Assembly (NCBI RefSeq): GCF_003332275.1
Contig: NZ_QOVA01000006.1
Location: 1-64,000 of the forward strand
Direction: 5' to 3'
Origin: Edaphovirga cremea
Lineage (GTDB): Bacteria > Pseudomonadota > Gammaproteobacteria > Enterobacterales > Enterobacteriaceae
Length of the DNA stretch: 64,000 bases
Position numbers and translations under genes: made by a program. The notes below the pieces were generated by a model. It ran no database searches and was not told the DNA's origin. It saw only the letters and a program-made list of their open reading frames with translations. How positions within the stretch are numbered: the first letter of the stretch is position 1; the number at the start of each line of letters is the position of its first letter. This document shows, one piece after another, positions 55,527-63,642 of this stretch.

Positions 55527-56951
55527 ATGGCAAGTATCAGTGCTCTCGGCGTCGGCTCAAATCTCGGTCTCAGCAATCTGTTGGATCAGTTAAGTGCCAG
55601 CGAACAGGAGCGTTTGACGCCAATTACTGCGCAGCAGACGGCAAACAAAGCAAAACTAACCTCATTTGGCATCGTAAAAAGCGCCCTGGAAAAAGTTCAG
55701 ACTGCTGCGGCTGCCTTGCAGAAAGCGGACAGCATTGCAAAAACGTCGGTGACCAGCACTAACACCGCATTCACGGCAACGATTGACAGCACCGCGGCAA
55801 CAGGCAGTTACACCATTGCGGTGACCCAGTTGGCAAAGTCCCAGTCGCTACTGTCACAAAAAGTCGCCAGCAGCAGCGATAAAATTGGCGCAACAACGGA
55901 TGGCACAGGTTCACGCACCCTGACCATTACGCAAGACAGTCAAAAAAAGCCGTTGACGGTGACGCTAACCGACGATCAGACCTCACTGACCGGGATTCGT
56001 GATGCCATCAACAAACAGCAAGGCAATGTCAACGCCAGCATTATCAAGGGCGACGATAACAGCTATTACCTGTCGTTGACGTCGCGTGATACCGGCGTGT
56101 CATCGGCAATGTCCATCAGCGTTACGGGTGATGATGCGTTGCAGGGGATCATGGGTTTCAACGGTGATGCCACGGATACCAGCAATGGCATGACCCAGAA
56201 AGTTGCAGCAAAAGATGCACAACTCACAGTAAATAATGTCGCCATCTCACGCAGCAGCAATACGATTACCGATGCACCCAATGGGGTCACGCTGAATTTA
56301 AAAGCCGAAACCAAGGCAGATGCACCAGAACAGCTCACCATTGGGAAAGACAGCACCGCGACAGTCACCGCCATTAAAGCCTGGGTGGATGCCTATAACT
56401 CACTGCAAACCACCATTGCATCGCAAACCACGTATACCGCTGTCGACAAAGGCAGTGATGACCAGTCGAGCAGCAACGGGGCTTTACTGGGTGATGGCAC
56501 ATTGCGCACTATCCAGACCCAGTTACGCTCCCAGCTTTCGAATGTGCAGGCCGTCAGCGACTATGGGACATTGGCCAGTCTGGGTATTACCCAGGACATC
56601 AAGGGCAAATTGCAAATCGACACCACCAAGCTGAATAAAGCACTGGATGAAAAGCCCGCCAGCGTAACTGAATTCTTTGCGGGTGACGGTAAAGAGACGG
56701 GCTTTGCCACACAATACAACACGCTGTTGACCAAAATGCTGGATACGGACAAAGGCGCTATTGTCAGCGCCACGAATGGTATCAATAGCACCATAAAAAA
56801 ACTCACCGATCAGTCAGCAGCCGTTACAACCAGTATCACCGCCAATATTGCGCGCTACAAAGCGCAGTTCACGCAACTTGATACCTTGATGTCCAAGCTG
56901 AATAACACGGCAACATATTTGACCCAGCAATTCAACGCGCTGAGTTCCTGA
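55527..56951 (+). CDS. fliD: flagellar cap protein FliD
   Basis: The 474-residue filament cap has the N-terminal ISALGVGSNLGLSNLLDQLSASEQERL and a C-terminal coiled segment KLTDQSAAVTTSITANIARYKAQFTQLDTLMSKLN, typical of FliD D0/D1. The central part is Thr/Ser-rich. It caps the growing filament and folds flagellin at the tip. First gene of fliDST under a sigma-28 promoter; fliS follows after 12 bp. Confidence 0.95.
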   Translation: MASISALGVGSNLGLSNLLDQLSASEQERLTPITAQQTANKAKLTSFGIVKSALEKVQTAAAALQKADSIAKTSVTSTNTAFTATIDSTAATGSYTIAVTQLAKSQSLLSQKVASSSDKIGATTDGTGSRTLTITQDSQKKPLTVTLTDDQTSLTGIRDAINKQQGNVNASIIKGDDNSYYLSLTSRDTGVSSAMSISVTGDDALQGIMGFNGDATDTSNGMTQKVAAKDAQLTVNNVAISRSSNTITDAPNGVTLNLKAETKADAPEQLTIGKDSTATVTAIKAWVDAYNSLQTTIASQTTYTAVDKGSDDQSSSNGALLGDGTLRTIQTQLRSQLSNVQAVSDYGTLASLGITQDIKGKLQIDTTKLNKALDEKPASVTEFFAGDGKETGFATQYNTLLTKMLDTDKGAIVSATNGINSTIKKLTDQSAAVTTSITANIARYKAQFTQLDTLMSKLNNTATYLTQQFNALSS

Positions 56952-56963
56952 TAAGGATGGACC

Positions 56964-57374
56964 ATGTATAACCGTTCGGGTGTACAAGCCTACGCACAGA
57001 TAGGTCTGGAAAGCGCGGTCATGGGCGCCAGCCCGCACCAACTGATCGTCATGTTGTTCGATGGGGCGCAAAGCGCCCTGCTTCGCGCCAAAATCCTAAT
57101 GGAGCAAGGTGACATAGCTGGCAAGGGAAATGCGCTGTCCAAAGCTATCAATATTATTGATAGCGGTTTGCGGGCGGGGCTGAATATGGAACAAGGTGGT
57201 GAGCTGGCCGGGAATCTGGAAACGCTCTATGAATATATGTCTCGCCGTTTATTGCATGCCAACTTACATAACGACCTTGAGGCCATTACGGAAGTTGAGG
57301 TACTGCTGAATAATATAGCCGATGCCTGGCGGCAAATCGGCCCTAACTATCAACCCTCTCAGGACCCGCAATAA
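56964..57374 (+). CDS. fliS: flagellin export chaperone FliS
   Basis: The 136-residue helical protein has the FliS motifs AYAQIGLESAVMGASPHQLIVMLFDGA and ...YEYMSRRLLHANLHND. It binds the flagellin C-terminus in the cytoplasm and prevents premature polymerisation. GGA lies just before the ATG. The stop overlaps the fliT start. Confidence 0.95.
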   Translation: MYNRSGVQAYAQIGLESAVMGASPHQLIVMLFDGAQSALLRAKILMEQGDIAGKGNALSKAINIIDSGLRAGLNMEQGGELAGNLETLYEYMSRRLLHANLHNDLEAITEVEVLLNNIADAWRQIGPNYQPSQDPQ

Positions 57375-57736
57375 TGGATCGTCACCAGTACCTTATTACA
57401 GAATATCAGTTGATCCTCGGTTTGAGTGAGCAAATGCTCGTGATTGCGCGGGAAGAACGTTGGGATGAGTTGGTAGAGCAGGAAGTCAGCTATGCCAAAA
57501 TGGTCGAGGCTACGGCACGGTTACCGCTCTCAACAGATATGTCCGTGAGGGTGCAGGAGACGATTCGGTTGACACTTAGAGGTGTTTTGGAGAACGAGTC
57601 TGAAATCAAAAGACTCTTGCAGACCCGGCTGGATAAACTCATCGAGTTAATGGGCCATTCCAGCCGGAGTCGGGAAATAAATACCACCTACGGCTTATTT
57701 GCCGACCACTCGTTGATGCAGGGCGAGCCGCAGTAA
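57374..57736 (+). CDS. fliT: flagellar chaperone/regulator FliT
   Basis: The 120-residue helical protein fits FliT in size and position: YQLILGLSEQMLVIAREERWDELVEQE and the C-terminal LIELMGHSSRSREINTTYGLF. FliT chaperones FliD and inhibits FlhDC. It is translationally coupled to fliS. Confidence 0.9.
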   Translation: MDRHQYLITEYQLILGLSEQMLVIAREERWDELVEQEVSYAKMVEATARLPLSTDMSVRVQETIRLTLRGVLENESEIKRLLQTRLDKLIELMGHSSRSREINTTYGLFADHSLMQGEPQ

Positions 57737-57757
57737 TGCTGCTGAAAAATTCAGGAA

Positions 57758-57786
57758 AAGGGATCGTTACACCCAAACGGTCCCTT
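57758..57786 (+). terminator. hairpin after fliT
   Basis: AAGGGATCGTT pairs with AACGGTCCCTT (one G-T wobble, 11 bp) with a 7-nt loop, 21 bp beyond the fliT stop. There is no T-run. Confidence 0.6.
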
Positions 57787-58086
57787 GCCCATCAGATGTT
57801 CTTCGCTCCAATACCTGCTATTTAGCGGTAATCCGTTGATAAACAATATCTCTGTGAACGTACACATTCGGTCAAGTGATGAAAAGATTCCCTGTATTCA
57901 CCAACCCTACTGTTCTCCGTTATGCAACAGCAGGTAAAGGAAGACCACAACACTCTTTTTCATCGCAAAGCAAAATTGGGCGACTCGATCAGAGCCTGTA
58001 AAAGTAAGGATTTTCTTGCTGGCGGTTTCATTCTATTATTGCTGTAACTTCAATGCCTGATACAGGCATCGGCCATCGGGGGATTT
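57787..58086. other. intergenic region after fliDST
   Basis: About 300 bp without a gene. It presumably carries the promoter of the YniD-like small membrane gene. Confidence 0.35.
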
Positions 58087-58101
58087 ATCGCTACCAAACG
58101 C

Positions 58102-58194
58102 ATGTTAAAAAAACACTGGAAGATGTTCCTGATACTTGTGTGTATCTGCGGCGCTTTATTGCTGCTGCGCTGGGCCGCGATGCTGTGGGGATAA
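58102..58194 (+). CDS. yniD: YniD-like small membrane protein
   Basis: The frame from ATG 58102 encodes 30 residues: a basic start (KKHWKM) and one transmembrane helix (FLILVCICGALLLLRWA), ending AAMLWG. From memory, E. coli YniD is a 35-residue membrane protein with the same KKHWKM...CGA.LLLRWAAM.WG pattern and begins with PTKR after Met. Here the in-frame codons just upstream of the ATG read ATC-GCT-ACC-AAA-CGC, giving ATKR and exactly 35 codons if AUC at 58087 initiates; GGGGGA stands before it. Either start is possible. Function unknown. Confidence 0.6.
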   Translation: MLKKHWKMFLILVCICGALLLLRWAAMLWG

Positions 58195-58348
58195 TCTTGT
58201 GTTCGTGCGTTTAAGCGATTCTGTCCATATTCAACAGCGGAAAATTCGATATTTTCAACCTCTATCACACTGCTTCGCTTGCACCCTTGATATTCACATT
58301 CACTACAGGCCATACACATATGAGTAACATTGTAGTCACGAGGTCTGT

Positions 58349-58447
58349 ATGAATATTATTCTATTAATTTCAGCGCTCGTCTTGGCTGCAGTTGCAATCT
58401 ATGCACTGCGCAGACATTTCTTGGCTCGTTCGCATTCAGGTTTTTAA
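58349..58447 (+). CDS. possible 32-residue small membrane protein
   Basis: ATG at 58349 has ACGAGGT 8 bp upstream and opens a 32-codon frame. It encodes a hydrophobic helix (NIILLISALVLAAVAIYAL) followed by a basic tail (RRHFLARSHSGF), the layout of many small inner-membrane peptides. The product is not recognised, and it may be chance. It lies between the yniD-like gene and the left end of the prophage remnant. Confidence 0.4.
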   Translation: MNIILLISALVLAAVAIYALRRHFLARSHSGF

Positions 58448-58649
58448 GTTTCTCGTCAACCTGGCCTGCTTGATATATTCAACAAAAAAACCTCCTGATG
58501 GCGGGTTGAATTTTCAGTGTGAGGTTATTTAGCGTATTGGCTGATACTCAACTGATACCCGCGTCTTGCTATACCCTTCTTCTCCCCACCATGCCCTCAA
58601 TGCATAATGGAAAATATATTTCATCATCAATATCAAATATATAACTACT

Positions 58650-58670
58650 CTACACCTGCATATTCATAAT
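58650..58670. repeat. left attachment site (attL) of the fliE-associated prophage remnant
   Basis: These 21 bases are repeated exactly at 63029-63049. There they are the last six codons plus stop of fliE (ending MNMQV) on the minus strand. The flanking bases differ at both ends. Such a duplication of a gene's 3' end is the hallmark of integrase-mediated insertion. Confidence 0.82.
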
Positions 58671-58816
58671 GCGCTGGTAGGAATTTAAGAGCCAACAAAG
58701 AGATAGTCCAGATCGTGCACCAGCAGAGCATTGCCACAATCACTTACTTGTCCGTTGGCGCAGATTAAGTAAGATTGCGGCAATTTTTGTCCCATAGGTG
58801 TCCCATGGGCCTCTAT

Positions 58817-59080
58817 TCAGTGAGTCGACCGGTACGGCTCATAAACAGCCAGCACAGTCACAGTCACCTTCCCCAGCACGACTACCCCCTCAAGACCCTC
58901 TCCGTCTATCGTCTCTCCGTCCTGGTAATAGAAGAACGTCTGATAATACCGGATCGTCCAGACGTGATTCACATCATCCAGCTCTTTCTGGAATGCACCG
59001 GTAGTTACTATCAGATGCCCTTTGCTGTCACGCGATATCGCCTTTACGAACGCTGGTCTGATGTCACTCTCTCTTGCCAT
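58817..59080 (-). CDS. hypothetical prophage-remnant protein
   Basis: The 87-residue product starts MARESDIRPAFVKAISRDSK, with GGAGGA 8 bp before ATG 59080, an excellent ribosome binding site. The longer frame to 59239 is not needed. The protein is mostly beta-patterned (HLIVTTGAFQ, VWTIRYYQTFFYYQDGE, VVVLGKVTVTVLAVYEP). I do not recognise a family. It lies just inside attL, on the strand opposite to the gtr genes, so it is probably a phage accessory gene. Confidence 0.6.
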   Translation of the reverse strand: MARESDIRPAFVKAISRDSKGHLIVTTGAFQKELDDVNHVWTIRYYQTFFYYQDGETIDGEGLEGVVVLGKVTVTVLAVYEPYRSTH

Positions 59081-59275
59081 GATAGATCCTCCCCCGATAA
59101 ACACTGTATGAATAAGCAGCAATATCGAATGGTAGTTTTGATCAAGGCGGGTCGGATCACAGATTTGTAAAGGCACTGAGGGGAAAGGTTTTTTTGTTTG
59201 GCGCGTTGTAAGTGGAGTGACTAATCTCAAATCACCCACCCCGCAACCTGCTCAGACAGGGGCGGTTGAGTCATT

Positions 59276-59297
59276 GCCCGGTCGCCGGGCTTTTTTT
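59276..59297 (+). terminator. intrinsic terminator upstream of gtrA
   Basis: GCCCGG, loop TCG, CCGGGC followed by seven T. It would end plus-strand transcription entering from the left, so the gtr genes need their own promoter in the ~90 bp after it. Confidence 0.85.
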
Positions 59298-59386
59298 GTT
59301 CCTGCTTTTCTGTGTGAGGGTAACGATTCCTTGATAATTTCCCCCCTCAATGACAAAATTCCGCATCTTCTGAGCTGGGTATTGCT

Positions 59387-59773
59387 ATGTCAAAATTATT
59401 CACCCAATACATGACCATCGGTATTTTAAACACGCTGATTCATTGGGTTACTTTCGCTATCTGCATAAAAAACGGTCAGTCACAGTCCCTTTCAAATTTC
59501 ATAGCTTTCTGTGTAGCCGTTACGTTTTCATTCTTTGCGAACGCCAGATGGACATTTAGTGCAGAGGCAACAACCATCAGATACATGATGTACGTTTTCT
59601 TCATGGGGATGATAGCCACTCTGATCGGCAGCTATGCGGATCGCCTCCAGATTAACCCGGTTGCAACACTTGTTCTCTTCTCAGGAATAAGCCTGGTATG
59701 CGGGTTCCTATATTCAAAATACATAATCTTCAGTGAGAAAAATGAAAATATCTTTAGTTGTCCCGATGTTTAA
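59387..59773 (+). CDS. gtrA: bactoprenol-linked glucose flippase GtrA
   Basis: The 128-residue protein has four transmembrane helices. GtrA-family motifs include [45 protein letters not shown] and the C-terminal [14 protein letters not shown]. It resembles the GtrA proteins of Shigella and Salmonella serotype-converting phages, which flip glucosyl-undecaprenyl-phosphate to the periplasm. Its end overlaps the gtrB start. Confidence 0.92.
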   Translation: MSKLFTQYMTIGILNTLIHWVTFAICIKNGQSQSLSNFIAFCVAVTFSFFANARWTFSAEATTIRYMMYVFFMGMIATLIGSYADRLQINPVATLVLFSGISLVCGFLYSKYIIFSEKNENIFSCPDV

Positions 59774-60680
59774 TGAGGAAGATGCAATCAAGCATTTCTA
59801 CAGGGAGGTCAGGCACCTAAAGGGGCTTGATAAGTATGATGTTGAGATTGTTTTTATTGACGATGGAAGTACGGATTTCACCTCGGTCCTCATGAAGGAA
59901 CTTAAAGATAAGGACCCATTGGTAGAGAACGTTTTTTTCACAAGAAACTTTGGTAAAGAGGCCGCCCTCTTTGCCGGTATTGAGCATGCCAGCGGGGACG
60001 CTATCATCCCTATTGATGTTGACCTTCAGGACCCCGTTGAGGTGATTCCAAGACTAATTGAGCGCTGGAAGGCGGGTGCCGACATGGTGCTTGCTAAGCG
60101 CATAGACAGAAGCACTGACGGACATATGAAGCGTAAAACTGCCGAGTGGTTTTACCGGCTTCACAACAAAATCAGCTCGCCAAAAATCGAGGAGAACGTA
60201 GGGGACTTTCGCCTCATGTCTCGCGGCGTAGTCGAGCACATTAAATCACTTCCCGAAAGAAACCTGTTCATGAAAGGCGTTCTGTCGTGGGTAGGAGGCA
60301 AGGTTGACATTGTCGAGTATGTCAGAGCAGAGCGTTACATAGGTGAATCGAAGTTTAACGGATGGAAACTCTGGAATCTGGCGCTGGAGGGTATTACATC
60401 ATTTTCTACCGTCCCCCTTCGAATCTGGACTTATATCGGCTTCTTCGTTGCTGCGCTGTCATTTATCTACGGTTTGTGGATGATCGTCGATAAGGTAATA
60501 TGGGGCAACCCTGTAGCCGGCTATCCATCAATACTTGTTTCAATTCTTTTCCTTGGCGGCATTCAGCTTATCGGAATTGGTGTACTTGGTGAGTATATTG
60601 GCAGGATTTATATAGAAACCAAGCAAAGGCCAAGATATATAGTTAAAAATACCAATGGAGAGAACAGTGAAGGCTTATAA
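59742..60680 (+). CDS. gtrB: bactoprenol glucosyltransferase GtrB
   Basis: The 312-residue GT2 enzyme has an N-terminal nucleotide-sugar domain with [18 protein letters not shown], the DxD-type [13 protein letters not shown] and the R-rich [10 protein letters not shown], and two C-terminal helices ([17 protein letters not shown] and [23 protein letters not shown]). It makes glucosyl-undecaprenyl-phosphate from UDP-glucose. ATG at 59742 has GAGAAA upstream; the in-frame GTG at 59733 is less likely. It overlaps gtrA by 32 bp. Confidence 0.93.
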   Translation: MKISLVVPMFNEEDAIKHFYREVRHLKGLDKYDVEIVFIDDGSTDFTSVLMKELKDKDPLVENVFFTRNFGKEAALFAGIEHASGDAIIPIDVDLQDPVEVIPRLIERWKAGADMVLAKRIDRSTDGHMKRKTAEWFYRLHNKISSPKIEENVGDFRLMSRGVVEHIKSLPERNLFMKGVLSWVGGKVDIVEYVRAERYIGESKFNGWKLWNLALEGITSFSTVPLRIWTYIGFFVAALSFIYGLWMIVDKVIWGNPVAGYPSILVSILFLGGIQLIGIGVLGEYIGRIYIETKQRPRYIVKNTNGENSEGL

Positions 60681-61140
60681 CTACGCCTCTAACCCAAGGG
60701 TGATTTTTGTCACTCTGGTTTCATTATGCATAGCTGTGTTAGTAATTTCATTTTCTTCGTGGAACAAAATTCAATTGTTCTCATCTCATAGTGAATACGA
60801 AATGAAAACCGATCTAAAATACAGCGTCGACTCTTGCGGTACAAAAGGCGACACGCTATTTGTCAAAGGCTGGATGTTTGACGGTACCTACCCTCGCGAG
60901 GGAAAACTAATAATAACAGCCAAGACGAATAAAAAAGAGTTCACCCTTCCATTGTTCACTTTCGCAAGAGGTGATGTCTCACAGATTTTCTCTAGGACTG
61001 ATGCCTTTGACAAGGTGGGTTTTAACGTATCTATCAGCAAAAAATTTGTTGATTATAACGATAGTGCAGAATTTAATTTCTACATTAGAGACAACAGCGG
61101 GAAAGTTACTAAGGTTCTGAGTTATGAATGCAAACAATAA
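60667..61140 (+). CDS. extra membrane-anchored protein of the gtr cassette, unknown function
   Basis: The roughly 157-residue product begins at GTG 60667 (GGAGAG 6 bp upstream) or ATG 60655. It has one N-terminal transmembrane helix ([19 protein letters not shown]), then a beta-rich periplasmic domain with two cysteines ([20 protein letters not shown] and LSYECK at the end) that could pair. I do not recognise the family. It overlaps both gtrB and the next gene, so it belongs to the same operon. Ordinary gtr cassettes have three genes, so this is an addition. It may assist the serotype-specific transferase. Confidence 0.7.
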   Translation: MKAYNYASNPRVIFVTLVSLCIAVLVISFSSWNKIQLFSSHSEYEMKTDLKYSVDSCGTKGDTLFVKGWMFDGTYPREGKLIITAKTNKKEFTLPLFTFARGDVSQIFSRTDAFDKVGFNVSISKKFVDYNDSAEFNFYIRDNSGKVTKVLSYECKQ

Positions 61141-62350
61141 AACTTTGTCATCGTGGTTGCTTTATGCATCTGTGCTGATAGTCGGCATAATTATTGCCTG
61201 CAAAATGAGACTAATGACTTATGCGGATGACGTAACATTTTCTCACGCTCTGGACAACATCTCTCTTGTTGACTACCTCATCCACCGATATAAAACGTGG
61301 AGTGGGAGGGTTGTAATTGAAGGCATAATGGTATCGACGATAACCGTTCATGTATTCTGGAAAATAATGATACCTGTGTGTTTCATTATTTCATCAATTC
61401 TCCTTTGGTCAATAACCCTGAAAGAAAAGCTGTCATCAAAGGTTGGCGTCCCACTTGTAATGGCTTCTCTTCTACTTATGAATGCTCCAGTTGCAGGGGA
61501 CGCTCAGTGGTGGGTGACAGGATTTTATAACTACCTACTCCCCACAACCTGTGCGCTTTTTTTAATAAAGGTGTTGCTCTCTCCGTCTGGAAAGGTAGCA
61601 CTTTTATCTGTTTCTTTAGCACTCTCATTTATCGCAACATCTTCTGAGCAAGTTGCTGTGTTTCTGATTGTAACCCTGCCTTTTCTATACTTTGTCAACA
61701 TGGAAAAAAGGGTAAGCAAAAGAGCGTTAATTGTTGCCTATATCATCGTTTTATCAGGCTCGGCGTTAACATTGCTCAGCCCAGGATCTGCTTCACGATT
61801 CTCGGTTGAGGCAGCAAGATATATGCCTCAGATCGCTGATATGAATATGCTTCAGAAGGCTATAATTGGAGTGGATAGGCTGGTAGAGAATATTTCGTAT
61901 GGAAGGAACATCTGCTTTATTGCATCACTATTTATCTTTCTGCTATTCATTGTTAGGTGTGGCAGGAATGATTTTCTCAGTAAAATTTGCATTTTATTTT
62001 CTGTCACATCTCTAGTATTGAGCATGACATCATTATCTTTCTATATGAAAGATATTGATTATCTAACATATTACGGAAAATTTTATAATGTCAATTTTGG
62101 TAGCCTAAAAATTTATGGCTGCTATTTATTCTATCTGATTACTCTAATTTGCATGGCTGCGGGGTCAATTGAGCGTAACGATGGCGAAAGAGATTACAGG
62201 GCTTTCATAACGTTAATGACTGGTTGTCTCGTCACCATTGCGATCGGTTTATCTCCGACTGCTTATGCATCGGGTGAAAGGGTATTATATGTATTCAACA
62301 TATGTTTAATTTCTTATAGCCTCTTCAATATTAGAAGGATTATGAAGTAA
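61124..62350 (+). CDS. serotype-specific GT-C type glucosyltransferase (GtrC-like)
   Basis: The 408-residue polytopic membrane protein has about ten hydrophobic segments. The first periplasmic loop carries an aspartate pair in TYADDVTFSHAL and WSGRVVIEG, as in GT-C glycosyltransferases and Shigella GtrII/GtrIV-like proteins. AQWWVTGFYNYLLP follows in the next loop. It would transfer glucose from the lipid carrier onto a specific O-antigen sugar in the periplasm. The identity of the linkage cannot be told from sequence. Last gene of the gtr operon, with a terminator 6 bp later. AT content is higher than that of the flagellar genes. Confidence 0.82.
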   Translation: MNANNKTLSSWLLYASVLIVGIIIACKMRLMTYADDVTFSHALDNISLVDYLIHRYKTWSGRVVIEGIMVSTITVHVFWKIMIPVCFIISSILLWSITLKEKLSSKVGVPLVMASLLLMNAPVAGDAQWWVTGFYNYLLPTTCALFLIKVLLSPSGKVALLSVSLALSFIATSSEQVAVFLIVTLPFLYFVNMEKRVSKRALIVAYIIVLSGSALTLLSPGSASRFSVEAARYMPQIADMNMLQKAIIGVDRLVENISYGRNICFIASLFIFLLFIVRCGRNDFLSKICILFSVTSLVLSMTSLSFYMKDIDYLTYYGKFYNVNFGSLKIYGCYLFYLITLICMAAGSIERNDGERDYRAFITLMTGCLVTIAIGLSPTAYASGERVLYVFNICLISYSLFNIRRIMK

Positions 62351-62356
62351 AAAAGT

Positions 62357-62378
62357 AAAGGCCCATCAGGGCCTTTTT
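62357..62378 (+). terminator. terminator of the gtr operon
   Basis: AAAGGCCC, loop ATCA, GGGCCTTT continuing into TT: an 8-bp stem with a T-run. Confidence 0.88.
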
Positions 62379-62416
62379 ATTGCCTGTAAATTGCGATCTC
62401 TCCTAAATACCTGCGC

Positions 62417-62722
62417 CTAATACCGCTTCACTTTTGTTAAGCCCGGTTTATTACCTGGGAATGGTGAGGCTGCGTTCATAAACTGACCCACATTTTTCAG
62501 TAATTGCCACATAGTCCGGCAACAGTGATTGCGTGTGTCTGTCTCATGTAAAGCCAACCACAAGAGCTCTATCCTGTTTACCCACGGTGAGTAAACTGGC
62601 TGATAAATAACAATAAACTTCGGGGTCTGCCGCAACCACTTCAACGTTTCTTTACTCTTGTGAATGATGTAATTATCAACAATCAGCGTAATGTTTTTGG
62701 CACTTCGGTATGTGCTTTTCAA
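62417..62722 (-). mobile_element. IS630-family transposase fragment (C-terminal)
   Basis: The minus-strand frame encodes about 100 residues resembling the C-terminal DDE domain of IS630-type transposases: ITLIVDNYIIHKSKETLKWL with the second catalytic Asp, YSPWVNRIELLWLALHE with the final Glu region, and HCCRTMWQLLKNVGQFM. The N-terminal half is missing; the sequence switches to integrase-coding DNA near 62716. It is a scar, not a complete element. Confidence 0.75.
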
Positions 62723-63028
62723 CTACACGGTATCTTCTCTGCCGCAGACATGGAGAGCAGCAATAAGAAAAGCCGGGCTGACTTATCGCAAGCCATATCA
62801 GTCCCGGCATACTTATGCATGCTGGTCACTGTCCGCTGGCGCAAACCCAAACTTCATTGCCACCAGATGGGCCATGCAAATGCTCAGATGATTTATCAGG
62901 TGTATGGATCCTGGATGAAGGATAACGACGAGACGCAAAGGAACCTTCTGAACGAAAAACTCAACGAATTTGTCCCACACCAAAGCGAGCTAATCAGCAA
63001 ACCTATCTTATTCAGAAAGTTAGACTCC
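62716..63028 (+). pseudogene. phage tyrosine integrase, C-terminal remnant with a frameshift
   Basis: The first frame gives LPQTWRAAIRKAGLTYRKPY then QSRHTYACWSLSAGANPNFIA, the catalytic R/H region of phage integrases. After a one-base loss near 62857-62862 the reading shifts to QMGHANAQMIYQVYGSWM, which carries the nucleophilic tyrosine region. The N-terminal two thirds are gone, replaced by the IS630 scrap. The gene reads toward attR, 1 bp from the core site, as expected for the integrase end of a prophage. Confidence 0.8.
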
Positions 63029-63049
63029 CTACACCTGCATATTCATAAT
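63029..63049. repeat. right attachment site (attR) at the 3' end of fliE
   Basis: This is the exact copy of the 21 bases at 58650-58670. It coincides with the fliE stop codon and the six codons before it, so integration left fliE intact. Confidence 0.82.
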
Positions 63050-63343
63050 ATCCTGATACGCCGCGACCAGGCGGTTTCTTACCTGAATCCCCATCTGCAA
63101 TGATACCGAGGATTTTTGCAGATCGACCATCACATCGTTCAACGCCACACCCGGTTCGCCGAGTTCAAATTTTTGTGCCTGGGTGCGTGCCGCTTGCTGC
63201 GTTTCACTGATCTTGCCAATCGCTGCTTTCAAGTCATTGGCAAAACCGGCGTCCATTGCCGGATTGCTTTGCGGGTTGTTACCGGCCTGCAGTGCCGCGG
63301 CCTGCATCTGTTGCAGTACGCCTTCAATACCTTGTAATGCCAT
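63029..63343 (-). CDS. fliE: flagellar hook-basal body protein FliE
   Basis: The 104-residue protein has the same length as E. coli FliE. It starts [14 protein letters not shown] and ends with the conserved [32 protein letters not shown]-type helix (cited in parts). It links the MS ring to the rod. ATG 63343 with AGGTG upstream is used instead of the longer frame to 63427. It is divergent from fliF. Its last codons serve as the prophage attachment site. Confidence 0.95.
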   Translation of the reverse strand: MALQGIEGVLQQMQAAALQAGNNPQSNPAMDAGFANDLKAAIGKISETQQAARTQAQKFELGEPGVALNDVMVDLQKSSVSLQMGIQVRNRLVAAYQDIMNMQV

Positions 63344-63642
63344 GATGTTCACCTGTAAAAAAAGCCGCCAACAAGGCGCAAATATCCTGGGCGGCCAAAC
63401 TCTTTTTCGATTGCGACACCCTACCACAGGCTTTTTCGAATAAAGCGGCTAATTAACTGCAAAAACACCGGCTTATCGAGCCATCGAATTCCCCTCTCCC
63501 AGAGAATAATGGCAATCCTAAAAAATGGGAAAATTCCTATTCTCCAGACGAGTGCCTTTCGAGGCTCGACGGCGAGTCGTATCAGGGAGTCTGTTTTGCT
63601 ACAAAACATCACCAATATTGTTCTGCGTGGCTGGGAGCAAGT

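Noticed and set aside
62660-63103. 147-codon frame as a functional gene
   Set aside because: It is a composite of antisense IS630, shifted integrase and antisense fliE sequence.
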